Position numbers and translations under genes: made by a program. A DNA stretch of 64,000 bases, from the NCBI GenBank assembly GCA_019322895.1, contig JAHWHZ010000002.1, forward strand, positions 124,001-188,000. Reading direction: 5' to 3'. This DNA is from Candidatus Woesearchaeota archaeon. Lineage in GTDB: Archaea; Nanobdellota; Nanobdellia; Woesearchaeales; ARS49. Under the pieces are notes generated by a model that made no database searches, had not been told where the DNA came from, and worked only from the letters and a program-made list of their open reading frames with translations. Within the stretch, counting starts at the first letter, position 1. Each line of letters opens with the position of its first letter. Shown one piece after another: positions 48,721-57,529 of the stretch.

Positions 48721-49965
48721 TTATTCGTACCTCAGCGCGTCCACAGGCTTAAGCTTAGACGCCTTGTAAGCAGGAACAGCTCCTGCAAGAATACCCACTC
48801 CAAGAGACACTCCTAAAGCAAGCATAACTGAACTTAAGGAGACCACTGTTCCGCTCCTGAACATTCCAACCTCTCCGCCCATCAAGGTAGGCAGGGCACC
48901 TGAAAGGATTATCCCTGCAAAGATTCCAAGAATACCTCCTATCAAGCCAATTATTGCGGCATTCATTAGAAAAATCTTCATTATATCCCTGTTCTTCGCG
49001 CCAATAGCTTTCATAACACCAATTTCCTTGGTCTTCTCAAGAACAGATGTGAACATGGTGTTTGCAATGCCTATAGCCCCAACAATAAGAGAAACCGCAG
49101 CAATCGCAATCAAGAAAACATTCATAGAAGACATCATCTCAGTCCTGGTCTCCATCATCTTCTTGCTTGAAGAAACTGAAAAATCCTTGTCTTTTTCTGA
49201 AACATGCCTAACCATCATCAATTTCTTTTCAATCTTCTCAATAACTGCATCAAGGTCGTCCTCATTTTTTATCTTGATGATAATTGAATCATAAACATCA
49301 TTTTCCTTGTCATCAAGAACCTGATAAGCCATCTGGATAGGCATGTATATGCTGTTGCCAGATTCATCAAGGATTCCTACAACACGAAAAGCACTGTCTT
49401 CAATCGTCAGCATCTTGTTTATGCCAACAGGCTGGTCAAAATAAGACTCTGCAAGACGCGAGCCAATGACAACAACATTCTGGTCAGCAGCATCAAGAAA
49501 CCTTCCTTCTTTTATCTCTTCTGTTGTCACCTTAGACCAAACCTTCTGGTCAACACCTGTGAGAGAGACAGAGCCAGACTTTCCAAGATAAGACACGTCA
49601 ACGCTGTCCCTTATCTGCGTATCAATGTATGCAATATCAGGAATGCCTTTCAAGGCCTGCAAATCAGTCCTGTCAAGCACAATCTCTTCTTCAGTTGCCT
49701 GCGTACCTCCTCCTTCACCAGGAGGGCCTCCTCCTCGCGGACCAAACATTCCTCTTCCTCTAGAAAAACCAGCAGTAAGAGTTAATATGTCTCCTCCAAG
49801 GCCGCTCATCCTTTCATTCATCTCCTGCTGCATGCCTTCTCCTAAAGAGATTATTGCAATGACTGCAGCCACGCCTATGACTATTCCTACGATAGTGAGC
49901 CAGCTTCTCAGGCGGCTATTAATCACAAGATTAAAAGCATGCTGCAGGCATTTGGTAAGTCTCAT
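48721..49965 (-). CDS. MacB/FtsX-type ABC transporter permease
   Basis: 414 aa. One N-terminal span (WLTIVGIVIGVAAVIAIISL), a large outside domain (about 45-280) and three C-terminal spans (AAVSLIVGAIGIANTMF, IIGLIGGILGIFAGIIL, ALGVSLGVGILAGAVPAY): the mechanotransmission plan of MacB and FtsX. The C terminus LKPVDALRYE is a family mark. Last of four genes joined by 4-bp overlaps. In archaea without an outer membrane it may extract lipoproteins or export peptides. Confidence 0.94.
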   Translation of the reverse strand: MRLTKCLQHAFNLVINSRLRSWLTIVGIVIGVAAVIAIISLGEGMQQEMNERMSGLGGDILTLTAGFSRGRGMFGPRGGGPPGEGGGTQATEEEIVLDRTDLQALKGIPDIAYIDTQIRDSVDVSYLGKSGSVSLTGVDQKVWSKVTTEEIKEGRFLDAADQNVVVIGSRLAESYFDQPVGINKMLTIEDSAFRVVGILDESGNSIYMPIQMAYQVLDDKENDVYDSIIIKIKNEDDLDAVIEKIEKKLMMVRHVSEKDKDFSVSSSKKMMETRTEMMSSMNVFLIAIAAVSLIVGAIGIANTMFTSVLEKTKEIGVMKAIGAKNRDIMKIFLMNAAIIGLIGGILGIFAGIILSGALPTLMGGEVGMFRSGTVVSLSSVMLALGVSLGVGILAGAVPAYKASKLKPVDALRYE

Positions 49966-51329
49966 TTCTTCTTTCTCTTGAACAAGTCCCTTAATTTGAA
50001 CTTAGGATTCTCCAGCTTTTTTCTCTTGTACTTGCGGTAAAGAAAAAATCCAACTATCAAGACCGCAATCCCTATAATATACCATTTATATTTTGAGAAA
50101 AAACCCTCTTGCTGCATTCTCATAGGCCCTCTGAATCCATTCGTTGTTGTCTCGCCATCAGAAGACACAGAAGAGGTCATTGCCGAAGGATTCAATGGAA
50201 CCATCTTTTCAAGAGTTTTCCTGTTGCCCATTGTATCTGTGTAATCAACCTGTATCAGGACTGTTTCAGCAGACTGTGAAGCGCGCTGCTCTCTCATCTC
50301 CTGCATCTCTTCACGGCTCATCTCGCTGAAATCCACAGAAGGCATCATTCTGCCGCCCTGCTGCAGGCTAAAGCTGGCAACAGTGTAATCACCTTTGTTC
50401 AGGTTCCCGATTATGACTGAATTAGAGCCAGACACTCTCCAGTTTTCCTGCTGAGGGACTATCACAGAGACTGAAAAAGCAGGATTGCTTCCGATGTTTG
50501 CAATGCTGAAAGATGTCTCTCCAGCAGAACTTTCAGAGAAAGCGACATCAAAATCAGTCTCTCCGCCAACATAAACCCCTGCAATTGTATTGATTTCTTC
50601 ATCTTCTCCTGTAAGAGGGTCTTCATATTTCAATGCAAGATCAAGCTTATACAAGCCAGGCTCTGCATTAGAATCAGCAATCACCTGATAATCAAGCTCT
50701 GCAGACTCTTCTACATCAATGTACTTGATGTATTTTGTATTGTCAGAACCAACAGGAAGAATTATGCTGTCTTCATTTTCCCAGGAAAAAGAAAGATCCC
50801 TTAAAGGGGCAGAACCCAGATTAGTTATGACAAACTGCATATCTGTCTGCTTTCCAGGAACCAAGTCGGTCTTGTCAATATATATTACTTCTGCGCCTTC
50901 CTTGCTCTTGATATCAATGCTTATTGTCTTCTTGACACCGCCTGCTTCTTTTTGTCCTTCCTGATACTGCCAGAAAGTCAAATCATATGTACCTGCAGGA
51001 GCATTCCTGTCCACCTGGATCCTGAATTTAATAACCTTGTAATTATCTCCTGTCTGATAAGAGCCCAGCGTTCCTATATTCTTTATAGGGCTCTCTCCAG
51101 GAACCATGCTGAAAGGATACTGCTCATCAAGCTCAAGCACAGCATTTTCTGAAGAGATTCCTTCTGTGTTTTCAACACCGATCCTCACCTCAACAATGCT
51201 GCCTGAGATAGCAGGATCTGGATCCTGGTTCACCAGGCTCACTGTAAGCACGTCAGCTGCAAAAACAGCAGATGAAAAAATGCTCACAGCAATAATCAGC
51301 AACAAACTTAACAAAACTTTTGACTTCAT
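49962..51329 (-). CDS. S-layer/CARDB-like exported protein of the ABC operon
   Basis: 455 aa. Signal peptide 1-24 (AVSIFSSAVFA), three or more beta-sandwich domains with PGKQTDMQFVITNLGSAPLR and SIANIGSNPAFSVSV (COG1361 type), a C-terminal span (WYIIGIAVLIVGFFLYR) and a basic end. Proteins of this kind sit next to MacB-type permeases in many archaea and probably form the outside part of the transporter. Confidence 0.88.
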   Translation of the reverse strand: MKSKVLLSLLLIIAVSIFSSAVFAADVLTVSLVNQDPDPAISGSIVEVRIGVENTEGISSENAVLELDEQYPFSMVPGESPIKNIGTLGSYQTGDNYKVIKFRIQVDRNAPAGTYDLTFWQYQEGQKEAGGVKKTISIDIKSKEGAEVIYIDKTDLVPGKQTDMQFVITNLGSAPLRDLSFSWENEDSIILPVGSDNTKYIKYIDVEESAELDYQVIADSNAEPGLYKLDLALKYEDPLTGEDEEINTIAGVYVGGETDFDVAFSESSAGETSFSIANIGSNPAFSVSVIVPQQENWRVSGSNSVIIGNLNKGDYTVASFSLQQGGRMMPSVDFSEMSREEMQEMREQRASQSAETVLIQVDYTDTMGNRKTLEKMVPLNPSAMTSSVSSDGETTTNGFRGPMRMQQEGFFSKYKWYIIGIAVLIVGFFLYRKYKRKKLENPKFKLRDLFKRKKK

Positions 51330-52048
51330 TTTTTACTCCTCCTAGATTTCATTTTTTTATTCTGATATTTCCTAAGGACCTGGCCGTCCTTAAGCTCAAT
51401 GATTGTGCGCGCATATTTTGCGAGCTGCAAGTCGTGAGTGACTATGATTATTGTCTTTCCATCCTGTTTCCACAATTCATAAAGCATTCCAAGGATTTCT
51501 TTTCCAGTGACGCTGTCCAGCGCTCCTGTTGGCTCGTCAGCAAGGATAATCTCAGGATCACATGCCAAGCTTCTTGCAATAGACACCCTCTGCTGCTCTC
51601 CGCCAGACAATTGCGTGGGCTTGTTGAACATCTTATCACTCAAGCCGACAAGCGCCAAAAGTTTCTTTACTCTCTCAGATGCCATTCTGCTGTCTGCTTC
51701 CTGAAACTCCAACGGAAGCCGGACATTATCAAAAGCAGTCATTGAAGGGATAAGATTATACTGCTGAAAAACAAAACCAATTGCGTTCCCTCTTCTTGAA
51801 GCCAGATCAGACTCATCTAATTTAGAAACATCCTGGGATTTCAGCAGAACCTTTCCTTTAGTTGGAATGTCAAGGCAGCCAATCAGATTCATGATAGTGG
51901 ATTTTCCAGAGCCAGAAGCTCCTATGATTGCAACAAAATCACCCTTATTAATATCTATATTGACTCCCCGGAGTGCAGGAACCTTGACCTGCCCCATCTT
52001 GTATATCTTCCATACATTGTCCAGTTGAATCAGTGTTTTTAACTTCAT
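51326..52048 (-). CDS. ABC transporter ATP-binding protein, LolD/MacB type
   Basis: 240 aa. Walker A GASGSGKST, Q loop FVFQQYNLIPSM, signature LSGGEQQRVSIARSL, Walker B IILADEPTGALD and H loop IIVTHD. Complete and active by sequence. Overlaps its neighbours by 4 bp; powers the permease encoded downstream. Confidence 0.96.
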   Translation of the reverse strand: MKLKTLIQLDNVWKIYKMGQVKVPALRGVNIDINKGDFVAIIGASGSGKSTIMNLIGCLDIPTKGKVLLKSQDVSKLDESDLASRRGNAIGFVFQQYNLIPSMTAFDNVRLPLEFQEADSRMASERVKKLLALVGLSDKMFNKPTQLSGGEQQRVSIARSLACDPEIILADEPTGALDSVTGKEILGMLYELWKQDGKTIIIVTHDLQLAKYARTIIELKDGQVLRKYQNKKMKSRRSKK

Positions 52049-52425
52049 TGCGGTATGTCCGGCATCTCACCAGGCGGCATCTCACCAGGTGGTGGCATTT
52101 CGCCAGGCGGCATCTCACCATGATCCGGCCTGTCATGCATTTCAGGCCTGCAAGAAAGCACGTCTTCCATCAAAGTGCATTTTCCCTGCATTTCTCCTCT
52201 TGGGCCTTCTGTTGTGCAGGAATCTCCTTCCTGCTTGTCTTGACAGGCTGCCTGTGCTTTTTCCTGCATCTGCTCAAACATTTGCTGCCTTTCTGGATCC
52301 ATTTCTCCAGGCGGCCCCCTGAAATCTTTATCACCCATAAAACGGCCCTGCTTGGCAGAGCATCCTGCAAAAACAATTCCGATTAGAAAAATCATCAAAA
52401 ACGCAATTGTTGATATTTTATTCAT
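52045..52425 (-). CDS. lipoprotein with PPGEMP repeats
   Basis: 126 aa. Lipobox VFAGC. Mature part has two Cys pairs and ends in about four copies of PPGEMP. ATG 52425 follows GGTGATGCAA; an ATG nine bases earlier falls inside that site. First gene of the ABC operon, so it may be a substrate or an accessory part of the transporter. Confidence 0.82.
   Translation of the reverse strand: MNKISTIAFLMIFLIGIVFAGCSAKQGRFMGDKDFRGPPGEMDPERQQMFEQMQEKAQAACQDKQEGDSCTTEGPRGEMQGKCTLMEDVLSCRPEMHDRPDHGEMPPGEMPPPGEMPPGEMPDIPQ
52061..52121. repeat. short tandem repeat coding for PPGEMP
   Basis: Four copies of about 15 bp (GGCATCTCACCAGGC on the plus strand), with one copy expanded by a GGT. Within the lipoprotein gene; copy number may vary between strains. 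Confidence 0.7.
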
Positions 52426-52476
52426 TTGCATCACCTACGTCTATTTCAACAACTCCTATTTATAAATAAGATGGAC

Positions 52477-52611
52477 TTAAAGTGAACTTTTTACAGCTTC
52501 TGCAAGCTTAATATTGTCAAGCTCATCTAAGCTGCACTTTATTTCAATCCATTCTTCATCTTTCTTTTGATTTTTTGCAAACTTGTTAATCATTGATTTC
52601 AATGCCTGCAT
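52477..52611 (-). CDS. 44-aa hypothetical protein
   Basis: MQALKSMINKFAKNQKKDEE, then WIEIKCSLDELDNIKLAEAV and KSSL. GGTGA stands 5 nt before the ATG. Charged, soluble, helical. It lies between the ABC operon and the secreted protein at 52657; function unknown. Confidence 0.65.
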   Translation of the reverse strand: MQALKSMINKFAKNQKKDEEWIEIKCSLDELDNIKLAEAVKSSL

Positions 52612-52656
52612 TTTAGTCACCTTTGAAAATAAAACAGGAAGAGATAATCTCTTCCC

Positions 52657-53220
52657 TTATTCTATAGGAGGCATCCTGTGTTCGAATGAGTCCATTCCAT
52701 GTCCCATTCTTCCCATGCCTCTTCTGCCACCAGGACCTTTTTGGTTCATGCCAAGCCCTGGTCTTTCAAGCCCTAATTCTTCAGCAAGCTCTTTTGCTTC
52801 TTCCAGCTTATTGTGCATTTTCACAAAGGTATCAAAATTATCCTCTGTGATCTTTTCAGCAAGCTCTGAATTGTGCTCAAGATTGCTGATGGCTTCTTTC
52901 CACGCAGCATAATCACCAGCATCTAATGCAGCATGAACTGCATCCTGCTGTTCCTGCACGGCAGCTCTTTTTTCTTCCATCTCCTTTTGTCGCTCAACCA
53001 TTTGATTGAACTGCTCTTCTGTCAGCTCGGCTTTATGCATCTCGCTGTCTGCAACAGCGTTTACAAATGCATCATAGTCGCCTGCTTCCAGCGCTTCTTT
53101 TGCTGCGTCATCAAACATGCCTCTCCTGCCTTCTTTGCCAAATGGCATGGCAAAAGCGCCTACAGCAATGACTCCCACCAAAAGAAGCCCTACAATACCC
53201 AATATTGTTGCTTTCTTCAT
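52657..53220 (-). CDS. exported protein with duplicated helical unit
   Basis: 187 aa. Signal peptide 1-24. Two copies of a unit starting ALEAGDYDAFVNAVADSE and ALDAGDYAAWKEAISNLE, then a Gly/Met/His/Arg-rich end (GGRRGMGRMGHGMDSF). The Met/His end could bind metal, loosely recalling Spy/CpxP-type proteins. GGAGGACAAAG before the ATG. Preceded by a leader of about 170 nt with strong hairpins. Confidence 0.82.
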   Translation of the reverse strand: MKKATILGIVGLLLVGVIAVGAFAMPFGKEGRRGMFDDAAKEALEAGDYDAFVNAVADSEMHKAELTEEQFNQMVERQKEMEEKRAAVQEQQDAVHAALDAGDYAAWKEAISNLEHNSELAEKITEDNFDTFVKMHNKLEEAKELAEELGLERPGLGMNQKGPGGRRGMGRMGHGMDSFEHRMPPIE

Positions 53221-53269
53221 TTTCTTTGTCCTCCTTCTCGCATTGTATGGATTACTCCATGACCATAAA

Positions 53270-53335
53270 GTTCAGGGGAAGCGCGTCTAGAAATAGCATT
53301 GCCATCCCCCTGAACCAGAGCGCATGCCAGCGCTC
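53270..53335 (-). promoter_or_regulatory. structured 5' leader, riboswitch-like
   Basis: Two perfect stems: GAGCGC/GCGCTC with a 6-nt loop (53318-53335) and GTTCAGGGG/CCCCTGAAC with a 28-nt loop (53270-53315). They lie in the leader of the secreted protein, between a TATA box (minus strand GTTTAAATATAAGG, about 53391-53404) and the ATG at 53220. GC-rich compared with the surroundings, so conserved structure is likely. Not one of the riboswitch classes I can recognise by eye. Confidence 0.6.
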
Positions 53336-53481
53336 CAGTCTGGCTTATTTTTTCGAGGTGAATCATGCTCATGACAATACAGATATGCCCCTTATATTTA
53401 AACAAGAAGAAGACTAAATGTGCACTACAAGTCCACAGAATTTATAAAGCTTTAAATAGAACAAGCAGATAGGTGATAATC

Positions 53482-54138
53482 ATGCCGCCAATGTTTCATA
53501 ATCCAATGTGGTTTGCAACAGAAGTAGTATATACTCTTGTTGTATTGTTTCTTTGCTTCTTGATATACTTCAAGACAAGAGAATTATATGACTTGACCAA
53601 GCATAAAGGGATATATTATTTCAGGAACACATTCTTGTTTTTTGGACTGGCGTATGTCTTCAGGTTCATATTCGGCTTGATAAGAATGACTGACAGGTGG
53701 GTTGACATAATACATATACCAAGATGGGCGATGATGCCTGCAATGATACTTTTCACCGGCTATTTCAGCACAATGGCCATACTTTACCTTATATATTCAA
53801 CAGCATGGAAGCGCATTTCAAGCAAGGAATTCTTCATTGTAGCAAACATACTCGCAGTCCTCATCGCAGTTGCAGCAGCCTTATCACCGCCGATATTCCT
53901 CATAACACAGGCAGTGCTGCTTGTTGTCGCGATAGTGCTGAGCCTGATTCTCAGAAAAAAAGCAAAGCTTTCCAAGACTGCCTTGCTTTATTTCCTGCTT
54001 TTCGCGTTCTGGATAATCAGCCTGATATTAGTTGTCCCAGGAAGGGCACTTAATTTTGAGACAAGAATTGCCCTGGAAGTGATTTCAGTTGCTTTGTTCG
54101 GCATCCTTTACTATAAAGTTTCCAAGTGGACAAAATGA
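53482..54138 (+). CDS. polytopic membrane protein, about seven spans
   Basis: 218 aa. Hydrophobic segments at about 9-30, 42-65, 72-95 and four more to the end; short loops. The ATG at 53482 follows GGTGATAATC; the GTG nine bases earlier belongs to that site. TATA AATTTATAAAG upstream. Seven spans in this size recall sensor-type 7TM proteins, but there is no retinal Lys or other known motif. Confidence 0.8.
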   Translation: MPPMFHNPMWFATEVVYTLVVLFLCFLIYFKTRELYDLTKHKGIYYFRNTFLFFGLAYVFRFIFGLIRMTDRWVDIIHIPRWAMMPAMILFTGYFSTMAILYLIYSTAWKRISSKEFFIVANILAVLIAVAAALSPPIFLITQAVLLVVAIVLSLILRKKAKLSKTALLYFLLFAFWIISLILVVPGRALNFETRIALEVISVALFGILYYKVSKWTK

Positions 54139-54205
54139 AAATTCCAAAAAATAGTATTTTTAGCTGGAATTTTCAGTGTTCCAAATACAGAGGTATTTGA
54201 AACCA

Positions 54206-54478
54206 ATGAGAAAACGAGACAGACTAGAAGTTATTTACGACATACTTAAGACTATTCGGGACAATCACAACTCAATAAAGCCAACTCCTTTATTGAGATA
54301 CTCTAACCTGTCCTCGCAAAGCTTCACAGAATATTACAAGGAATTATTATCAAAAGGCCTGATAAAAGAAATAAAAGACAAGAAAAGCAAGAAGTTCATA
54401 ACTTTGACTGACAAAGGATTCAGATTCCTTGAGAAGTACAAGCTGATTCTGGGATTTATTGATGAGTTTGAACTCTAG
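54206..54478 (+). CDS. winged-helix protein, archaeal HTH_45 type
   Basis: 90 aa from ATG 54206 (a GTG 30 bases earlier is possible). MRKRDRLEVIYDILKTIRDN, TPLLRYSNLSSQSFTEYYKE and FITLTDKGFRFLEKYK are the family's helix, recognition helix and wing. Common archaeal transcription regulator; acts as a dimer through the C-terminal helix. Located 67 bp after the membrane protein, which it may regulate. Confidence 0.87.
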   Translation: MRKRDRLEVIYDILKTIRDNHNSIKPTPLLRYSNLSSQSFTEYYKELLSKGLIKEIKDKKSKKFITLTDKGFRFLEKYKLILGFIDEFEL

Positions 54479-54534
54479 AAACAGTTAAGTTTATATAAAA
54501 GAAAAACGATTCTTTCTAAGAAGAGGTGATTATC

Positions 54535-54921
54535 ATGAATACTTCGCTTGCTTTGCTTGCAATAACTGCAGTGGCAGGGCTTTTAGTCATGGCACTTGTA
54601 GGATTTGATTCTGAAATAACTGGACAGGGAATCAATATTGCAAAGATTCCTCCAGAAACCCTTAAGAAAATTGCCGCAGCGGCAAAAAAAGAACAACAAC
54701 CAAGCAAACCTCCAGCAGAAACAAAGACTATTTGTGATTGTCCTGATTATGGCGGCTATATTGTCACAGCGGACGAACACCCGTGGTTGGTAAGCTTAAG
54801 TTTCTATGACTGCAAAGCATTCAAAGAAATTTGGCAAATAAAAGAAAAAATGAAAATGAAAACAGCCCACCTAGTACAGCTGAAAGATTACTGCGAGCTA
54901 AGAGGCTGGTGGGGCGAATAG
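54535..54921 (+). CDS. exported protein, 128 aa
   Basis: Signal peptide or anchor at 1-25 (SLALLAITAVAGLLVMALVG), a Pro/Lys/Ala spacer, and a domain with Cys in TICDCPDYGG, YDCKAF and DYCELRGWW. The ATG follows GAGGTGATTATC. TATA GTTTATATAAAAG upstream. Family not recognised. Confidence 0.78.
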   Translation: MNTSLALLAITAVAGLLVMALVGFDSEITGQGINIAKIPPETLKKIAAAAKKEQQPSKPPAETKTICDCPDYGGYIVTADEHPWLVSLSFYDCKAFKEIWQIKEKMKMKTAHLVQLKDYCELRGWWGE

Positions 54922-55066
54922 ATTTCTTATTTTTAATTTAATTTGCGTTAAAGAAAACGCCGGCGGCAGTACTTTAGAATATGCGTATCACAAAATGCGA
55001 GCATATTGTCTAGAATATAAATGAACGAAAATCGGAAAAAAGCAAAAAATTCTTAGATTAATCCCG

Positions 55067-57346
55067 CTACCTTCTCCAAACAGGTTTAGAGCCGCCGTGC
55101 ATCATTGATCTGCTCATGAGGATTGCTTTAGTCATCATTAAAATCAAATTATTTATTTTTTCTGTCTTTCCAATATTCCCATCTAATCCTGCAATTAAAT
55201 CTCCTGCAGGGGATTTATAACCGTCTACTATAAAAGCATTTTTTCCTCTAATTTTATATTCTTCTATTTTTTTATGTGGCATCCAAGAAGGTCTATTACT
55301 ATCTGTTAATTTTGTTTTTGTGTTGGTGTCTAAATTATACATCCAATCACCTGTTGCAAATTTTCGTCCATCTGGTGTCCAAATCCAGAATAGTTTTCCA
55401 GAAAGCCAGTTAAGAGGAATTGGTTTAGAACCATCTAAAAAATTAAGAAATTCATTACGTACGCCTTCCTGATAAATAACTCTTGATTCTGTATGTGTAA
55501 CATAATTCCCTTCTGGAGAAATCGTTCCAACAAAAGGAAGAATACCATTTTTTCTTTCTTTTATTTCTTTTATTTTTTTTGGAACCATATCAGTTATATT
55601 CCAACTGAAAATAGCCCTCTTATCTTTAGAAATGCTTTTTTCATATTTTGAATGATAATAAAATAATTTTTTATTCTCTGTATCCCACATGATACGTCTC
55701 GGTTGAGAATCTATTTCTGTAGAAGCAACAACAGATAAATCATTGCTATTATAAACTGTAATATTCCCTGGTTTATTATATTGTTTTGTTGCTACTGCCA
55801 AATATTTGCCGTCAAAAGACCATTTAAATTCGGTCAAGTGTTCTAACAATTTATTATGCAAATTATTTGAATTTATAAAATAATAAACATTTTCATTTCT
55901 TGTCTTATCTCTAACTTGTGTATAATGTAAAATGAATTTATTTCCTTTTGGCGACCATTCAATTTTTTCTAAATTTTCTCGTTTTTCTATCACAATTCCT
56001 TCAAGAGTCTTTTTTTCAGAATCATTTATGCCGGCAATGCAGATTTTGCCAGATAGAAGTTTGATGTTTTTTGTTTTTTTCAAAGTCTCAATTTTTGATT
56101 TGTATTGTCTGAATCTGGCTTCCACACTATCTGAGTTCATAGGAAACAATTGTTTCAAAAATTTCTTTTTACCATAATTTGTTTTTGAAATATCTAAACC
56201 TATTTCAAATAAACCAACACCCGCATCTACTCCAGATGCATACCCTTTATTTAGAATTGCAATTACTTGCTTGCCGTCTGGAGAAACAATAAAAGGTCCT
56301 GCCAACTCTTTTTCAAACGATTCATAAACTTCTTTAAATCTTTTCTCATCAATCTTTTTTTCTACCTTGCTTGCAATCAAATTATATTTCCAAGCAGGGA
56401 TAGTACCAAATTGCATTCTTCCATCTTTTGTTTTTTTCCTTTCAATAAAAATGCGCCCAAAAAGACCTTGTTGAAAAATAACCTGTCCTTCTAAGCCTAA
56501 AACCGGATTAAATTCATCTTCAGGGCTATTGGTTATGTTGGTAGTTCCAGAACCGTCTTTATTAATTATGTTAATGTCAAAATTGCCATGATTGAATGAA
56601 GAACAGATAATTTGTTTTCCATCAGGTGACCATTCTAAAGGCCCTATTTCATTTGCTGTTTTTGTTTTACTTATATTTCTTTTTCCTGTTCCATCAATCT
56701 TGCTTATGAAAACATCTGAAAATTTTCCAGTTGTACCTAAAAAAGCAATTAATTGTCCATCAGGAGAAATAGCAAATTCTGATACATCTGAAATTATTTC
56801 TCTTTTTCCGGATTTGTCTCTATTTATCTTATAAATTCCGCCTGTTTTGGTTTTCAAATCCAAAGATGAGTAGAAAATTGTTTTTCCATCTGAAGAAATT
56901 GCTGGACCGGAATCATCGCGTGATTCATTTGTTAATTGAGTAATTCTGTTTCCTTCTTTTAAGTAGATATTTCTTTTAGGAAATTGACCTGCGCTAAAAA
57001 CAAATTCATCTATAAATTCTGTTTTTTTCGGTTTTGGAATTGGTTTTTCTACTTTTTTTGGTTCTTGTAATCCTTTGTTTCTACTTTCTTCAAAAGAAGG
57101 TTTTTTCTCAACTTCTCTCGGTTTTTCAGGCTCTTTTTTTTCTTCTTTTTTATCTATTATTGGTGCTACAGTTCCTTTATATGTTGAAGGCGAAGCTCCT
57201 GAAAAAATATCACTACCGCCAGAACAACCCAGTAATCCGCTTAGAAAACCTGCGCTTAATAAAGCGTACGGAAGAATCCTTTTTTTAATTCTTGAAAAAA
57301 ACCCCTGTTTTTTAGTTTCTATTTCTATTTTTTCTTCAAACTTCAT
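55067..57346 (-). CDS. large TolB-like beta-propeller lipoprotein
   Basis: 759 aa. Lipobox GLLGC near residue 41 after an unusually long cytoplasmic head; a Lys/Glu/Pro spacer at 65-110; then WD40/PD40 blades from about 115 on (AISSDGKTIFYSSLD; AISPDGQLIAFLG; EWSPDGKQIICSS). Two sets of blades are separated by a helical insert near 320-430. It is AT-richer, with more Asn, Ile and Lys than its neighbours, which suggests later acquisition. GGGGGAG is the ribosome binding site. Likely a surface protein-interaction platform. Confidence 0.86.
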   Translation of the reverse strand: MKFEEKIEIETKKQGFFSRIKKRILPYALLSAGFLSGLLGCSGGSDIFSGASPSTYKGTVAPIIDKKEEKKEPEKPREVEKKPSFEESRNKGLQEPKKVEKPIPKPKKTEFIDEFVFSAGQFPKRNIYLKEGNRITQLTNESRDDSGPAISSDGKTIFYSSLDLKTKTGGIYKINRDKSGKREIISDVSEFAISPDGQLIAFLGTTGKFSDVFISKIDGTGKRNISKTKTANEIGPLEWSPDGKQIICSSFNHGNFDINIINKDGSGTTNITNSPEDEFNPVLGLEGQVIFQQGLFGRIFIERKKTKDGRMQFGTIPAWKYNLIASKVEKKIDEKRFKEVYESFEKELAGPFIVSPDGKQVIAILNKGYASGVDAGVGLFEIGLDISKTNYGKKKFLKQLFPMNSDSVEARFRQYKSKIETLKKTKNIKLLSGKICIAGINDSEKKTLEGIVIEKRENLEKIEWSPKGNKFILHYTQVRDKTRNENVYYFINSNNLHNKLLEHLTEFKWSFDGKYLAVATKQYNKPGNITVYNSNDLSVVASTEIDSQPRRIMWDTENKKLFYYHSKYEKSISKDKRAIFSWNITDMVPKKIKEIKERKNGILPFVGTISPEGNYVTHTESRVIYQEGVRNEFLNFLDGSKPIPLNWLSGKLFWIWTPDGRKFATGDWMYNLDTNTKTKLTDSNRPSWMPHKKIEEYKIRGKNAFIVDGYKSPAGDLIAGLDGNIGKTEKINNLILMMTKAILMSRSMMHGGSKPVWRR

Positions 57347-57529
57347 TTAACTCCCCCGTATATTGATATATACCGCAAAAGTATATAAAAGTTACGGAAA
57401 ACTAATGCCTGCGACAGGAATTTCAGCAAGGGATTACATATACCTTGTTTTAATAGTTTTCTAATATAGAAAAAAAACATAAAGTTTATAAAGGAATTGT
57501 GTAATAAGATGTGTTAAAGAGGTGTATGG

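Noticed and set aside
54922..55066. Short frame MNENRKKAKNS near 55021
   Set aside because: Only 11 codons and no ribosome binding site; a TATA-like sequence nearby is not enough.
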